DNA of 64,000 nucleotides from JBBDRJ01 sp963766295 (GTDB taxonomy: Bacteria; Actinomycetota; JAICYB01). The notes under the pieces were generated by a model that had not been told where the DNA came from, made no database searches, and saw only the letters and a list, made by a program, of their open reading frames with translations. Shown here one piece after another: positions 28,361 through 37,555 of the stretch (the first letter of the stretch is position 1; each line of letters starts with the position of its first letter). Position numbers and translations under genes: made by a program. Location of the stretch: NCBI GenBank assembly GCA_963766295.1, contig CAVXYW010000001.1, forward strand, positions 434,001-498,000, written 5' to 3'.

Positions 28361-31345
28361 ATAAAGCAGATCCGTTGGGCCCTCGCCGTCGGTTTCGGAA
28401 TGTCGTTCTTTCTTGCAATGTCGCTCCTTCTTGCAACGAGTGTTGGCGCTCAGGTTCCACGTCCGGCACAACCGATCTCACCCGCGCTTCCTGGGGAACC
28501 CTCCGAAGTTGCGCGCATGGCAAACGGTCCCAGCAACGCAGGAAGCCCGGGCGCGCCCGGGGGCCCGGGTTCACCAGCCCAACCAGCCGGTCCGGCCCAA
28601 CCCGCCGGTCCCGCGCAACCAGCCCAACCAGCCGGTCCGGCCCAACCCGCCGGTCCCGCTCAACCAGCCCAACCAGCCGGTCCGGCCCAACCCGCCGGTC
28701 CCGCTCAACCAGCCCAACCAGCCGGTCCCGCCCAACCCGCCGGTCCCGCCCAACCCGCACAACCAGCCGGTCCCGCCCAACCCGCAGCACCGGCGGCTCC
28801 TGCATTGCCAGCTCAACCAGCCGCTCCTGCCGCACCGGCCAGCTCCTGCGGCACCTGCAGCGCCAGCCGCACCGGCGCAACCCGCAGCACCCGCCGCTCC
28901 CGCACAACCGGCTGCACCATTAGGTCCGGCACTCCCCGCACAACCAGCAGGCCCGCGTCGTCCTAGAGGTCCGGCCGCACCGGCGCTGCCGGCAGGTCCG
29001 GCTCAACCGGGATCGCCGGCACAACCCGCCGCACCTGCTGCACCCGCAGCGCCAGCTCTTCCCGCACAACCGGCCGCTCCCGCACAACCCGCAGCGCCAG
29101 CTCTTCCTGCACAACCGGCCGCTCCCGCACAACCCGCAGCGCCAGCTCTTCCCGCACAACCGGCCGCTCCCGCACAACCCGCAGCACCTGCTCTTCCTGC
29201 ACAACCGGCCGCTCCCGCACAACCCGCAGCGCCAGCTCTTCCTGCACAACCGGCCGCTCCCGCACAACCCGCAGCACCTGCTCTTCCCGCACAACCCGCC
29301 GCTCCCGCACAACCCGCAGCGCCAGCTCTTCCTGCACAACCGGCCGCTCCCGCACAACCCGCAGCGCCAGCTCTTCCTGCACAACCGGCCGCTCCCGCAC
29401 AACCCGCAGCACCAGCTCTTCCCGCACAACCGGCCGCTCCCAGCCCAGCCCGCACAACCGGCTGCTCCCGCACAACCGGCCGCTCCAGCCTTCCCGCACA
29501 ACCCGCAGCTCCAGCTCAACCCGCAGCACCGGCACAACCGGCCGCTCCCGCACAACCCGCAGCACCAGCTCTTCCCGCACAACCGGCCGCTCCCGCACAA
29601 CCCGCAGCGCCAGCTCTTCCTGCACAACCGGCCGCTCCCGCACAACCCGCAGCACCAGCTCTACCTGCCACAACCTGCCGCTCCCGCACAACCCGCAGCT
29701 CCAGCTCAACCGGCAGCTCCCGCACAACCGGCTGCTCCTGCCTTGCCTGCACAACCGGCTGCTCCCGCACAACCGGCAGCACCGCGCACAACCGGCCGCT
29801 CCCGCCTTGCCCGCACAACCGGCTGCTCCCGCTCAACCGGCCGCTCCCGCACAACCCGCAGCACCTGCTCTTCCCGCACAACCCGCAGCTCCCGCGCAAC
29901 CCGCAGCACCTGCATTACCCGCGCAACCAGCCGCTCCCGCACAACCCGCAGCGCCAGCTCTTCCCGCACAACCCGCAGCTCCCGCACAACCCGCAGCACC
30001 TGCTCTTCCCGCACAACCCGCCGCTCCCGCACAACCCGCAGCTCCTGCATTACCCGCGCAGCCAGCCGCTCCCGCACAACCCGCAGCACCTGCACTTCCC
30101 GCACAACCGGCAGCTCCCGCACAACCCGCAGCACCAGCCTTCCCGCACAACCCGCAGCTCCCGCGCAACCGGCCGCACCAGCCTTGCCCGCACAACCCGC
30201 AGCTCCCGCGCAACCGGCCGCGCCAGCCTTGCCCGCACAACCGGCAGCTCCCGCGCAACCGGCCGCGCCAGCCTTGCCCGCACAACCCGCAGCTCCCGCG
30301 CAACCCGCAGCGCCAGCTCTTCCTGCACAACCCGCAGCTCCTGCACAACCCGCAGCTCCCGCGCAACCCGCAGCTCCCGCACAACCCGCAGCGCCAGCTT
30401 TGCCCGCGCAACCGGCCGCTCCAGCCTTGCCAGCACAACCGGCTGCTCCCGCACAACCGGCTGCTCCCGCTCTTCCTGCACAACCCGCTGCTCCCGCACA
30501 ACCGGCCGCTCCAGCCTTGCCCGCACAACCGGCCGCTCCCGCACAACCGGCCGCTCCCGCTCTTCCCGCACAACCCGCGGCGCCCGCTGCACCAGCAGCA
30601 CCTGCATTACCCGCGCAGCCAGCCGCTCCTGCCCAACCTGCGGCACCAGCAGTTCCGGCACAGCCGGCAGGTCCTGCACAACCGGCAGCTCCCGCAGGTC
30701 CTGCACAACCCGCAGCTCCGCGCAGGTCCTGCACAACCAGCAGCTCCGGCAGGTCCTGCACAACCGGCAGCTCCGGCAGCTCCTGCACAACCGGCAGCTC
30801 CCGCAGGTCCTGCACAACCGGCAGCTCCCGCAGGTCCTGCACAACCGGCAGCTCCCGCAGGTCCTGCACAACCGGCAGCTCCCGCAGGTCCTGCACAACC
30901 GGCAGCTCCCGCAGGTCCTGCACAACCGGCAGCTCCCGCAGGTCCTGCACAACCGGCAGCTCCCGCAGGTCCTGCACAACCGGCAGCTCCCGCAGGTCCT
31001 GCACAACCGGCAGCTCCCGCAGGTCCTGCACAACCGGCAGCTCCCGCAGGTCCTGCACAACCGGCAGCTCCCGCAGGTCCTGCACAACCGGCAGCTCCCG
31101 CAGGTCCTGCACAACCGGCAGCTCCCGCAGCTCCTGCAGGGCCAGCACAACCCGCCAGTCCCGGCCAGCCCGGGCAACCAGGACAGCCGGGGCAACCAGG
31201 ACAGCCGGGCCAGCCTGCTCAGCCGGCAGGTCCTGCTCAGCCTGCTGGTCCGGCGCAGCCCGCACAGCCGGCACAGCCAGCCGGTCCGGCTCAACCGGCA
31301 CAGCCCGCAGGGCCAGCACAGCCGGCAGGCTCGGCTCCCGCTTAG
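28361..31345 (+). CDS. Secreted Pro/Ala/Gln-rich repeat protein, several frameshifts
   Basis: About 990 residues if read as one locus. A signal peptide (RWALAVGFGMSFFLAMSLLLATSVGAQ) is followed by repeats of AQPAGP, AQPAAP and ALPAQPAAP, then a 9-residue GPAQPAAPA array, and a short GQPGQPG collagen-like stretch before AGSAPA and stop. The repeat frame changes at least seven times (near 28839, 29443, 29500, 29665, 29790, 30145, 30720), returning each time to the same peptide, which suggests indel errors in a repeat rather than decay. A good ribosome site GAGGAGG (28347-28353) sits seven bases before an ATA codon at 28361; TTG at 28328 and ATG at 28400 are alternatives. Perhaps a wall-spanning or glycosylated surface rod. 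Confidence 0.65.
30781..31131 (+). repeat. Array of thirteen 27-bp repeats
   Basis: Unit TCCTGCACAACCGGCAGCTC plus CCGCAGG, repeated 13 times head to tail without spacers (12 perfect, the last differing in its final base). In the coding frame each unit is GPAQPAAPA. The near-perfect identity shows recent expansion or homogenisation, unlike the older, more variable repeats upstream. Confidence 0.9.
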
Positions 31346-31357
31346 CGCTTAGCGCGA

Positions 31358-31984
31358 CTAGCGGATGAACTGATCGATCGCGTCGACTAGCTCGTCAACG
31401 ATCTCTTCGCGTTTCGTGCCTCGCACGTTCAGCGAGTGATCTCCACCCTCGATCTTGTGGAGCGTCGCGCTCGAGAGTGAGCCAACGACCTTCTTGAGAA
31501 GGACCGGTGTCGCGAACGGATCCCTGGTTCCTTGGAAGAAGAGCATCGGTTTCTTGATCCGTCGCAAGTGCTCGTCTCGCAATCGCTCGGGCTTGCCGGG
31601 TGGGTGCAACGGATAACTAAGGAACACCAATCCGTTCGCTGCGAAGCCGTCGGAAACGATGTGCGATCCGATACGTCCGCCGTAAGACTTTCCACCGCAA
31701 TACAGAGGTAGTCCGTTCTCCCGAGCTGCATCGGCAACTTCGCGGTAGCAGTTCTCGGAAACGTCTTGTGAACCCGGCGCTTTCCGGCCAAGTTCGCGAT
31801 AAGGAAAGTTGAAGCGAAGGACGGCAACACCTTTCTTTGCGAGCTCGGACGCGACTGCTTTCAACAACAGATCGTTGAGGTCACCGCCGGCGCCGTGCGC
31901 AAGAACGAGAACCGCCCGCGGATCGCCTTTGGGGCGATCCCATGCGGCAGTTACTTTTCCGCCACTCCAGTCGACCATTGCCAA
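31358..31984 (-). CDS. Alpha/beta hydrolase, KANL3/TEX30-like
   Basis: 208 residues. Strand-helix pattern of an alpha/beta hydrolase: VLVLAHGAGGDLND (oxyanion region), VLRFNFPYRE, nucleophile elbow GGKSYGGR (Ser in GKSYG), LVFLSYPLHPPGKPE, LFFQGTRDPFATP (acid Asp) and GGDHSLN (His). All three catalytic residues are present. No signal peptide, so a cytoplasmic esterase of unknown substrate. Convergent with the repeat gene, 12 bases apart; it lies 4 bases after the R2lox-like gene and may be co-transcribed with it. Confidence 0.85.
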   Translation of the reverse strand: MAMVDWSGGKVTAAWDRPKGDPRAVLVLAHGAGGDLNDLLLKAVASELAKKGVAVLRFNFPYRELGRKAPGSQDVSENCYREVADAARENGLPLYCGGKSYGGRIGSHIVSDGFAANGLVFLSYPLHPPGKPERLRDEHLRRIKKPMLFFQGTRDPFATPVLLKKVVGSLSSATLHKIEGGDHSLNVRGTKREEIVDELVDAIDQFIR

Positions 31985-31988
31985 TCGA

Positions 31989-33335
31989 TTAAGCAGCGGG
32001 CGGGACGAACAGCTCGTCGAAGTGCAGTCCGAGCGTCGGATCTCCTTCGAGAGTTACACGTCCCATAAGGAATGCTTCTTGGCCGATGAAGTCGCCCGTG
32101 GTCATACCGATCCACGTATCGCGATCGAGCTCGAGTCTCCATTCCGGCTGGTGTCCCAGTGTCCCCTCGACGATCTCGCACGTTCCGTCGGCGATACGGA
32201 TCGTCCATGTGCCTCCGCCGTTTCCAGTGATGTCGAATTGGTAATCGGCTTTGATGCCCTTGGCGCGTTCGGCGTTGAAAACCATCGGCAACCCCTGGAA
32301 CACCATTCCGGGGGTGATCTCGTCGCGCATCGGTCGCATCATTTCCTGCACCGGAGTGAGTTCGCGTTCGGGCAAGATCGGCTCGCCCTCCAGCGCAGGA
32401 TTGCGCAGCGGACCGATGCGCGGCATCGGGATGCCCGCGGCGCGCAGCCGCTTATTAAGCGAGAACAGCCCGAATCGGAAGAGCTCGACTGGGTCGTACC
32501 CCAGGACGCTCAGATAGGTGAAGTCTCCGCGAGGCGGCTGGAAGTTGTGAACGACGTGAGGGAGCGCCTCGACTATCAGCTCCTGAACGGCGTCCTTGGC
32601 ACTCGGATCCATTTGGACGAGTTCCTCGAGGATGCGAACACCGGCTCCCACGTGACGTGATTCGTCCCGAGCGACTGCAGTGAAGCCGGCGCGGAACGCC
32701 GGAAGCGTTTTCTGATTTCGGCAGAACGCGAGGATGTACTTCTGTCCCGGGACGGCCAGGGCTCCTTCTAAAAGGATGTGGTACATCGCGATTCCGCGAG
32801 CGAAAACGACGGGATCGCGAGGATTCGCCGCGACCTCGCGTGCGACGCTCGGAAGCATGTCGTAGAAGAGCTTGTCGAAACCGGCGTTGACTTGATGGTG
32901 GCAACCGTCGAGTCGATCTTTCAATCCGCCACCCTCGGCGCCTATCACTTCCTCGAAGAAGCGATCGAAGAAAACGGTGTGACGGGCTTCGTCCGCCAAT
33001 TGTGTTGCAAGAAAGAGCTGCATCTCCTCGGTGGGAGCCGAGTCGACCCAAGGTGCGAGCGTCGCCGTTACGCACTCTTCGCCGTGGAAGAACATGGACA
33101 TGACCCAGAGCAAGCGTTCGGTGATCACGTCGCCGAGTGAGTTCCAATCTCGAATGTCCTGAGAGAAGTCCAGTTCTTGGACGGACCAGTTCGTGCGTTC
33201 CCACCGGTAGTAAAGATCGCGAAGAGTCACCTTCTTCGAGTCGGTGATCTGATCGAGATCTTCGATCATCTCGTCGGGCTCGAACGTCCCGAGATCGCTG
33301 AGTACGGCGGCGTCGATCCTCTCCTCGAGCTTCAC
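31989..33335 (-). CDS. R2-like ligand-binding oxidase (R2lox-type) fused to an SCP2 domain
   Basis: 448 residues from GTG at 33335 with a strong ribosome site (AAAGGAGG). Residues 1-330 are a ferritin-like R2 fold with six metal ligands: Glu86, Glu116/His119 (EARH), Glu190, Glu225/His228 (ESRH). Val89 (three after Glu86) and Tyr185 (five before Glu190) match the Val-Tyr ether crosslink positions of R2lox, which carries a Mn/Fe centre. Residues about 345-448 look like a sterol-carrier (SCP2) lipid-binding domain (FIGQEAFLMGRVTLEGD). No radical-transfer C-terminus, so not a true ribonucleotide reductase subunit. Substrate probably hydrophobic, by inference. Confidence 0.82.
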   Translation of the reverse strand: MKLEERIDAAVLSDLGTFEPDEMIEDLDQITDSKKVTLRDLYYRWERTNWSVQELDFSQDIRDWNSLGDVITERLLWVMSMFFHGEECVTATLAPWVDSAPTEEMQLFLATQLADEARHTVFFDRFFEEVIGAEGGGLKDRLDGCHHQVNAGFDKLFYDMLPSVAREVAANPRDPVVFARGIAMYHILLEGALAVPGQKYILAFCRNQKTLPAFRAGFTAVARDESRHVGAGVRILEELVQMDPSAKDAVQELIVEALPHVVHNFQPPRGDFTYLSVLGYDPVELFRFGLFSLNKRLRAAGIPMPRIGPLRNPALEGEPILPERELTPVQEMMRPMRDEITPGMVFQGLPMVFNAERAKGIKADYQFDITGNGGGTWTIRIADGTCEIVEGTLGHQPEWRLELDRDTWIGMTTGDFIGQEAFLMGRVTLEGDPTLGLHFDELFVPPAA

Positions 33336-33394
33336 TTGGATCCTCCTTTGCCAACGAGCTAACCCAAAATACCCGCGACGCGTACGCTACCGGC

Positions 33395-33848
33395 GTGAAT
33401 CGTGACGAGAAGTTCATGCGCCTTGCTCTGGACGAGGCGAAGGTCGCGTTAGAACACGGAGATATTCCGGTCGGCGCGGTCTTGGTCAAGGGCGATGAAG
33501 TTGTGGCCACGACGCACAACACCCGGGAGCTCCTCCGTGACGGCACGGCTCATGCCGAGATGAGCGCGTTACGACAGGGTGCGGTTAAGAGCCGGCGACT
33601 GGAGGCTGGCCGGATACGAGCTCTTCGTGACGGTTGAGCCTTGTCCGATGTGTGCCGGAGCAATCGTTTGGCATCGGATCGAACGGTTGGTGTTCGGTGC
33701 TTGGAGCCCTCGCGCTGGCGCTGCCGGGTCCCTTTACAACATCACCGACGATGCTCGACTCAATCACAAGGTGCAGGTCGTGCGCGGCGTGCTGGCCGAT
33801 GAGTGCTCGACCTTGCTAGGCGACCTGTTCGACCAGCTGCGCGCTTAG
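33395..33848 (+). CDS. tadA: tRNA adenosine(34) deaminase, one frameshift
   Basis: About 150 residues from GTG at 33395. Converts A34 to inosine in tRNA-Arg(ACG), which is encoded at 12.3 kb. Zinc site: His53-Ala-Glu55 (TAHAEMSAL) and, in the second frame, PCPMCAGAI. The shift lies near 33592, where one C too many in AGCCGGCGAC breaks SGDWRLAGYELFVTVEPC. Essential in most bacteria, so probably intact in reality. Divergent from the R2lox-like gene; its stop overlaps the end of the convergent membrane gene. Confidence 0.9.
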
Positions 33849-35296
33849 CCCGCGGGAATAGGTTCGAGCGAGGACCGAGAAGTGTTTTCCGCGGTTCCCA
33901 CCGATGCTGATCGTGATAGTCCGGCGAGTAATAGAAATACAGGCCAGACAACGAACAACAAACGGCTGATCGACGTCTGCAGATGGTAGGCAAGATCGAG
34001 CTGGGTGAAGAGATAGGCAAGGAAGTCGGCGCCGAGCATCCCCACTAGGGCCAGTCCAACGATTCGTTTTTGCGCGCTGTCCGTTGGCGAACCCTTGTTG
34101 AGCCGGAGTAAGGCGAACAGCGACACCAGTAACACGACGCTCAAAGCGCTGCCTACACCTCTCCAGGCTCCAAATCGATAGCTTTCGGCGATCATTCGTT
34201 CGCCGATCGTCACGTAACGCGAAAAGTCGATTAGCCGGTTGAATACACCTCCCGAGAAGTAGAAGTCCGGCGTCGGTGGTGCTAAGCCGAACCTGACAAA
34301 GAGCGCAATCGCAAGAAAAGGACCGGTAGCTGCCGCGAGCGGCCAAGTTCGCTTGATCGCACTTGACCGCGAGTGCGTGGAGGCCAGCGCGATGGTGGTC
34401 GCAACGATTACCACCACCGCCAGAGCCGAGCCCTCCTCCTTAGTCCAAGCAGCCAGCCCAGTCAGGGTTCCGGCGAGGACCAAAGGTGCGACTGAAGACG
34501 ACTCCCCTTGTCTTATGGCTATCGCGATGACGATGAGCGTTCCAAGGAAGAGGCAGGCGAGCGGAGCATCTGCGTACTGAGATCCACCGTGATCGAGAAA
34601 GTAAGGTGCTGCGACGAGCAATGTGGCGAGTAACAGACCTGTCCGGCGGTTTCTGAGCAAAGTTACTCCGGACCCCAGTGCCGCGACGGTGGACGCCGTG
34701 ACTAGCGCGGCAGTAATCACTGGGACGGCGATCAACTCGCGTCCTGCGTAGAACCATCCTCGAGCAACCGTGCCACTCAAGAGAAGCGGGTAACGGGGGC
34801 TCGTCCAAAGGATCTCGGGACTGAACATGTCTTGCCAGTGCGACGCTCCGCGGAACCAGAATCGGCCACGCAGGTTCCAATTCGCCCAAGCGTCCCAGTT
34901 GCCGTGGGGAAAGCTCCTTACCTTGGCGATGAAGACGAGGACGGCAACAAACGCCACGAAGATGAAGACGACGATGATCAATCGATCCAGCACCCCCATC
35001 GGCTCGGATCTCCGTGCTTGGATCGCGATTGGACGGGCCCTCGAAGCGCTCAACCGCATCAATAGCAGCGCGCCGACCAGGAGCGCCGTGTCGACACCGA
35101 TCGCAAGACCGCTCGACGGAGTGGTTACCAAGCCCGCGATGAAGAAACCGACGGACGACAAACCCAAGCCGACGGCCGGTGCCAGTGACAGTCTCAACAA
35201 GCGGGCGGCTGGTAACGGATCGGGCGGCAGCAAGGCCCGAACGACGCACCAGCCGGCAAAGCAGGGGAGCAGGAACGCCGGTAACAGTCCGATCAT
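33845..35296 (-). CDS. Polytopic membrane protein, GT-C glycosyltransferase-like
   Basis: 483 residues with about eleven hydrophobic segments. The first large extracytoplasmic loop carries HGNWDAWANWNLRGRFWF, an acidic motif in the position of the catalytic Asp of GT-C enzymes, followed by SPRYPLLL. Later FLDHGGSQYADAPLACLFLG and GLAAWTKEEGSALA resemble mannosyl- and arabinosyl-transferase helices. Likely transfers a sugar from a polyprenyl phosphate donor; neither donor nor acceptor can be read. ATG at 35296 overlaps the upstream gene stop (ATGA). Confidence 0.72.
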   Translation of the reverse strand: MIGLLPAFLLPCFAGWCVVRALLPPDPLPAARLLRLSLAPAVGLGLSSVGFFIAGLVTTPSSGLAIGVDTALLVGALLLMRLSASRARPIAIQARRSEPMGVLDRLIIVVFIFVAFVAVLVFIAKVRSFPHGNWDAWANWNLRGRFWFRGASHWQDMFSPEILWTSPRYPLLLSGTVARGWFYAGRELIAVPVITAALVTASTVAALGSGVTLLRNRRTGLLLATLLVAAPYFLDHGGSQYADAPLACLFLGTLIVIAIAIRQGESSSVAPLVLAGTLTGLAAWTKEEGSALAVVVIVATTIALASTHSRSSAIKRTWPLAAATGPFLAIALFVRFGLAPPTPDFYFSGGVFNRLIDFSRYVTIGERMIAESYRFGAWRGVGSALSVVLLVSLFALLRLNKGSPTDSAQKRIVGLALVGMLGADFLAYLFTQLDLAYHLQTSISRLLFVVWPVFLLLAGLSRSASVGTAENTSRSSLEPIPAG

Positions 35297-35700
35297 CTGG
35301 ACCTGCGCGGCTCGAGGAGCATGAGGCCGCCGCCGTAGTTGCGACGCGTTCTCAAGTCAAGCTCTGCCATCAGTCGCTGCCCGGCGGCTGCATCCAAAAA
35401 GATCGCGATGACGCGGTCGTGCCCGGGACTGTTCGCGACGACGAGGGGCGTCAAAGCGAACTGGGTGCCGTAGTAGTTGGATACCTCTTCTGGGTGATCC
35501 GTTAGGTACCCGACGGTTCCCCGTTTGGGAAGGTCCGCCTTAACAGCCGCAAGCCGTGAATCAAAAGCACCAATTGAATCCGCAATTGGCGTGCGGATCC
35601 CGGTGACTGCCGTCCGCGCTTGTAGTACCGAGTTATTGACAACGATGCCCAGCAGCAAGACGACCAGAAGCGTGATTGCCGGTGCGCGATATCGATTCAT
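35293..35700 (-). CDS. Hypothetical single-pass membrane protein
   Basis: 135 residues from ATG at 35700; an upstream in-frame Met would lie in the tRNA gene. One N-terminal helix (APAITLLVVLLLGIVVNNSVL), then an extracytoplasmic domain with KRGTVGYLTDHPEEVSNYYGTQFALTPLVV and a basic C-terminus. Directly coupled to the GT-C-like gene, and its domain resembles the soluble tails that often accompany such transferases, so it may serve the same step. Not recognised as a named family. Confidence 0.72.
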   Translation of the reverse strand: MNRYRAPAITLLVVLLLGIVVNNSVLQARTAVTGIRTPIADSIGAFDSRLAAVKADLPKRGTVGYLTDHPEEVSNYYGTQFALTPLVVANSPGHDRVIAIFLDAAAGQRLMAELDLRTRRNYGGGLMLLEPRRSR

Positions 35701-35708
35701 GGCAGAAG

Positions 35709-35795
35709 CGGAGGAGGTGGGATTTGAACCCACGGAACCCGTGAGGGTTCACGCGCTTTCGAGGCGCGCCCGTTCGGCCGCTTCGGTACTCCTCC
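35709..35795 (-). tRNA. tRNA-Ser(CGA)
   Basis: Reading the minus strand, GGAGGAG (35795-35789) pairs with CTCCTCC (35716-35710), discriminator G. Stem CGCGC/GCGCG holds loop CTCGAAA, anticodon CGA. Long variable arm and T-loop GGGTTCAAATCCC. Confidence 0.95.
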
Positions 35796-35844
35796 GCCGA
35801 GCAGTTTACTGTTGGACCTCGTCTACGACTAAGGGGGACGTGGA

Positions 35845-37401
35845 GTGCGGCTAGCGATGGATCTCATAGACGAGAAGGGCGACGAGGTCGCCATCGCCGA
35901 CGAGACAGCTGCTTTCACCTGGAAGCAGGTGAACGAACGCGTCAATCGGCTTATCCACGGACTGCGGAGTTTGGGACTTGGCGTCGGCGATCCGATCGCA
36001 CTCCTGTCCAACAACCGGCACGAGTTCCTCGAAGTGAATGCCGCCAGTTTTCACAGCGGCGGGGTGCTCGTACCGGTCAACTGGCACTTGGTTCCCGACG
36101 AGATCGCTTACATCCTTTCCGACTCGGGAGCCAAGGCGATCATCACCGAGCCCGACTTCGTGGACACGGCGAACGCCGCGGTGAAGATCGCCGGCGGTCC
36201 GGACGTGAAGATCCTGTTCTCAGGTGCCAAAGCCGAAGGCTGGGTCGATTTCGAGGAGCTGCTCGAATCTTCTTCGCCCGACGAGCCGGAAGATCAGTCC
36301 GGGGGCGGCAACATGTTCTACACCTCGGGCACAACCGGTAAGCCGAAGGGCGTTAAGTCGACCGCACTGCAACCCGGACAACCGCTCGAGAACCTCGTGG
36401 CAACCATCCAGGGAATGGGCGGCCTTCTCGGGATCCTTTCGGACGCCAAGACTCTGGTGAACTCGCCCCTCTATCACGCTGGTCCGTACGCGGCGGCTAC
36501 CGTTGCATCGGCATCGCGCGGTTCCGTCCTGTTGCGGCGCAAGTTCGATCCGATCGAAAGCCTCCAGCTCATCCAGGACGAGAAGGTGCGACAGGCGTAC
36601 TTCGTCCCGACTCATTTCGTTCGATTCCTAAAGCTCGACGACGAAACAAAGAAGCGCTTCGATCTGTCGTCCCTGGAGAACGTCTGGCACACCGGTGCTC
36701 CTTGTCCGCCGGAAGTGAAGAAGCAGATCATCGAGTGGTGGGGTCCCGTCCTCAGCGAGTACTACGGAGCATCGGAGGGACTGGGGTCCGGCACATTCGT
36801 TACGTCCGAGGAATGGCTGCGCAAGCCCGGCACCGTGGGCAAGGCACTTCCGACCTGTGAGGTGCACATCCTCGACGAGAAAGGCAACGAACTTCCGACC
36901 GGTGAAGTCGGCCAGGTCTGGTTCAAGAGCTTGATCGGTGCGGACTTCGAATACCTCGGGGCGCCCGAGAAGACCAAGGATGTGCATCGGGAGCCGGGTT
37001 TCTACACATACGGCGACGTCGGTTCCCTCGATGAGGACGGCTACCTGTTCCTGTCCGACCGAAAGATCGACATGATCGTGTCCGGTGGCGTGAACATCTA
37101 TCCGGCCGAGATCGAGTCGGTTCTCATCACGCATCCGTCCGTCGCGGACGTCGCCGTTTTCGGCGTTCCCAACGATGAGTTCGGCGAAGAGGTGAAGGCT
37201 GCGGTGCAGCTCGTGCCCGGCGTGACCCCATCCCCGGAAGTGGAGAACGATCTCAAGACCTTCGCGCGGGAGAAACTCGCCGGATACAAGAACCCGCGAT
37301 CCTGGGACTTCCACGAGGACTTTCCGCGCACGCCCGTAGGCAAGCTCCAGAAGAGGCTGCTGCGCGATCCCTACTGGGCCGGCAAGACCCGCTCCATATA
37401 G
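35845..37401 (+). CDS. Acyl-CoA synthetase / AMP-dependent ligase
   Basis: 518 residues; GTG at 35845 (ATG at 35857 possible). ANL-superfamily adenylating enzyme that activates a carboxylic acid as acyl-AMP then acyl-CoA. Motifs: P-loop MFYTSGTTGKPKGV near 160, YYGASEGLGSG (A5), TYGDVGSLDEDGYLFLSDR (A7/A8 hinge), GGVNIYPAEIES and the catalytic Lys in TPVGKLQKRLLRD near 505. Full-length. Substrate probably a fatty or aromatic acid. Single gene between two tRNA-Ser. Confidence 0.9.
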   Translation: MRLAMDLIDEKGDEVAIADETAAFTWKQVNERVNRLIHGLRSLGLGVGDPIALLSNNRHEFLEVNAASFHSGGVLVPVNWHLVPDEIAYILSDSGAKAIITEPDFVDTANAAVKIAGGPDVKILFSGAKAEGWVDFEELLESSSPDEPEDQSGGGNMFYTSGTTGKPKGVKSTALQPGQPLENLVATIQGMGGLLGILSDAKTLVNSPLYHAGPYAAATVASASRGSVLLRRKFDPIESLQLIQDEKVRQAYFVPTHFVRFLKLDDETKKRFDLSSLENVWHTGAPCPPEVKKQIIEWWGPVLSEYYGASEGLGSGTFVTSEEWLRKPGTVGKALPTCEVHILDEKGNELPTGEVGQVWFKSLIGADFEYLGAPEKTKDVHREPGFYTYGDVGSLDEDGYLFLSDRKIDMIVSGGVNIYPAEIESVLITHPSVADVAVFGVPNDEFGEEVKAAVQLVPGVTPSPEVENDLKTFAREKLAGYKNPRSWDFHEDFPRTPVGKLQKRLLRDPYWAGKTRSI

Positions 37402-37426
37402 GTTCGCTGTCTAAAATCTGGACTCC

Positions 37427-37515
37427 GGAGGAGTCGCATAGCCCGGCCGAGTGCGCACGCTTGGAAAGCGTGTTGGGGGGCAACTCCCACGTGGGTTCAA
37501 ATCCCACCTCCTCCG
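37427..37515 (+). tRNA. tRNA-Ser(GGA)
   Basis: Acceptor GGAGGAG (37427-37433) with CTCCTCC (37508-37514), discriminator G. Stem CACGC/GCGTG and loop TTGGAAA give anticodon GGA. Long variable arm. Fourth serine isoacceptor of the window, reading UCU/UCC. Confidence 0.96.
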
Positions 37516-37555
37516 CGATAGCGCCGCTTAGGCCTCTAGAGGCTGCAAATCGACA

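Noticed and set aside
30781..31131. CRISPR-like array of 27-bp repeats
   Set aside because: The repeats are contiguous with no spacers, keep a coding frame of nine residues, and no cas genes are present.
28571..31319. Long minus-strand Gly/Cys/Ala-rich open frames opposite the Pro/Ala/Gln gene
   Set aside because: They are mirror readings of a stop-poor G+C-rich repeat, have no ribosome site or signal peptide of their own, and change frame with the same indels.
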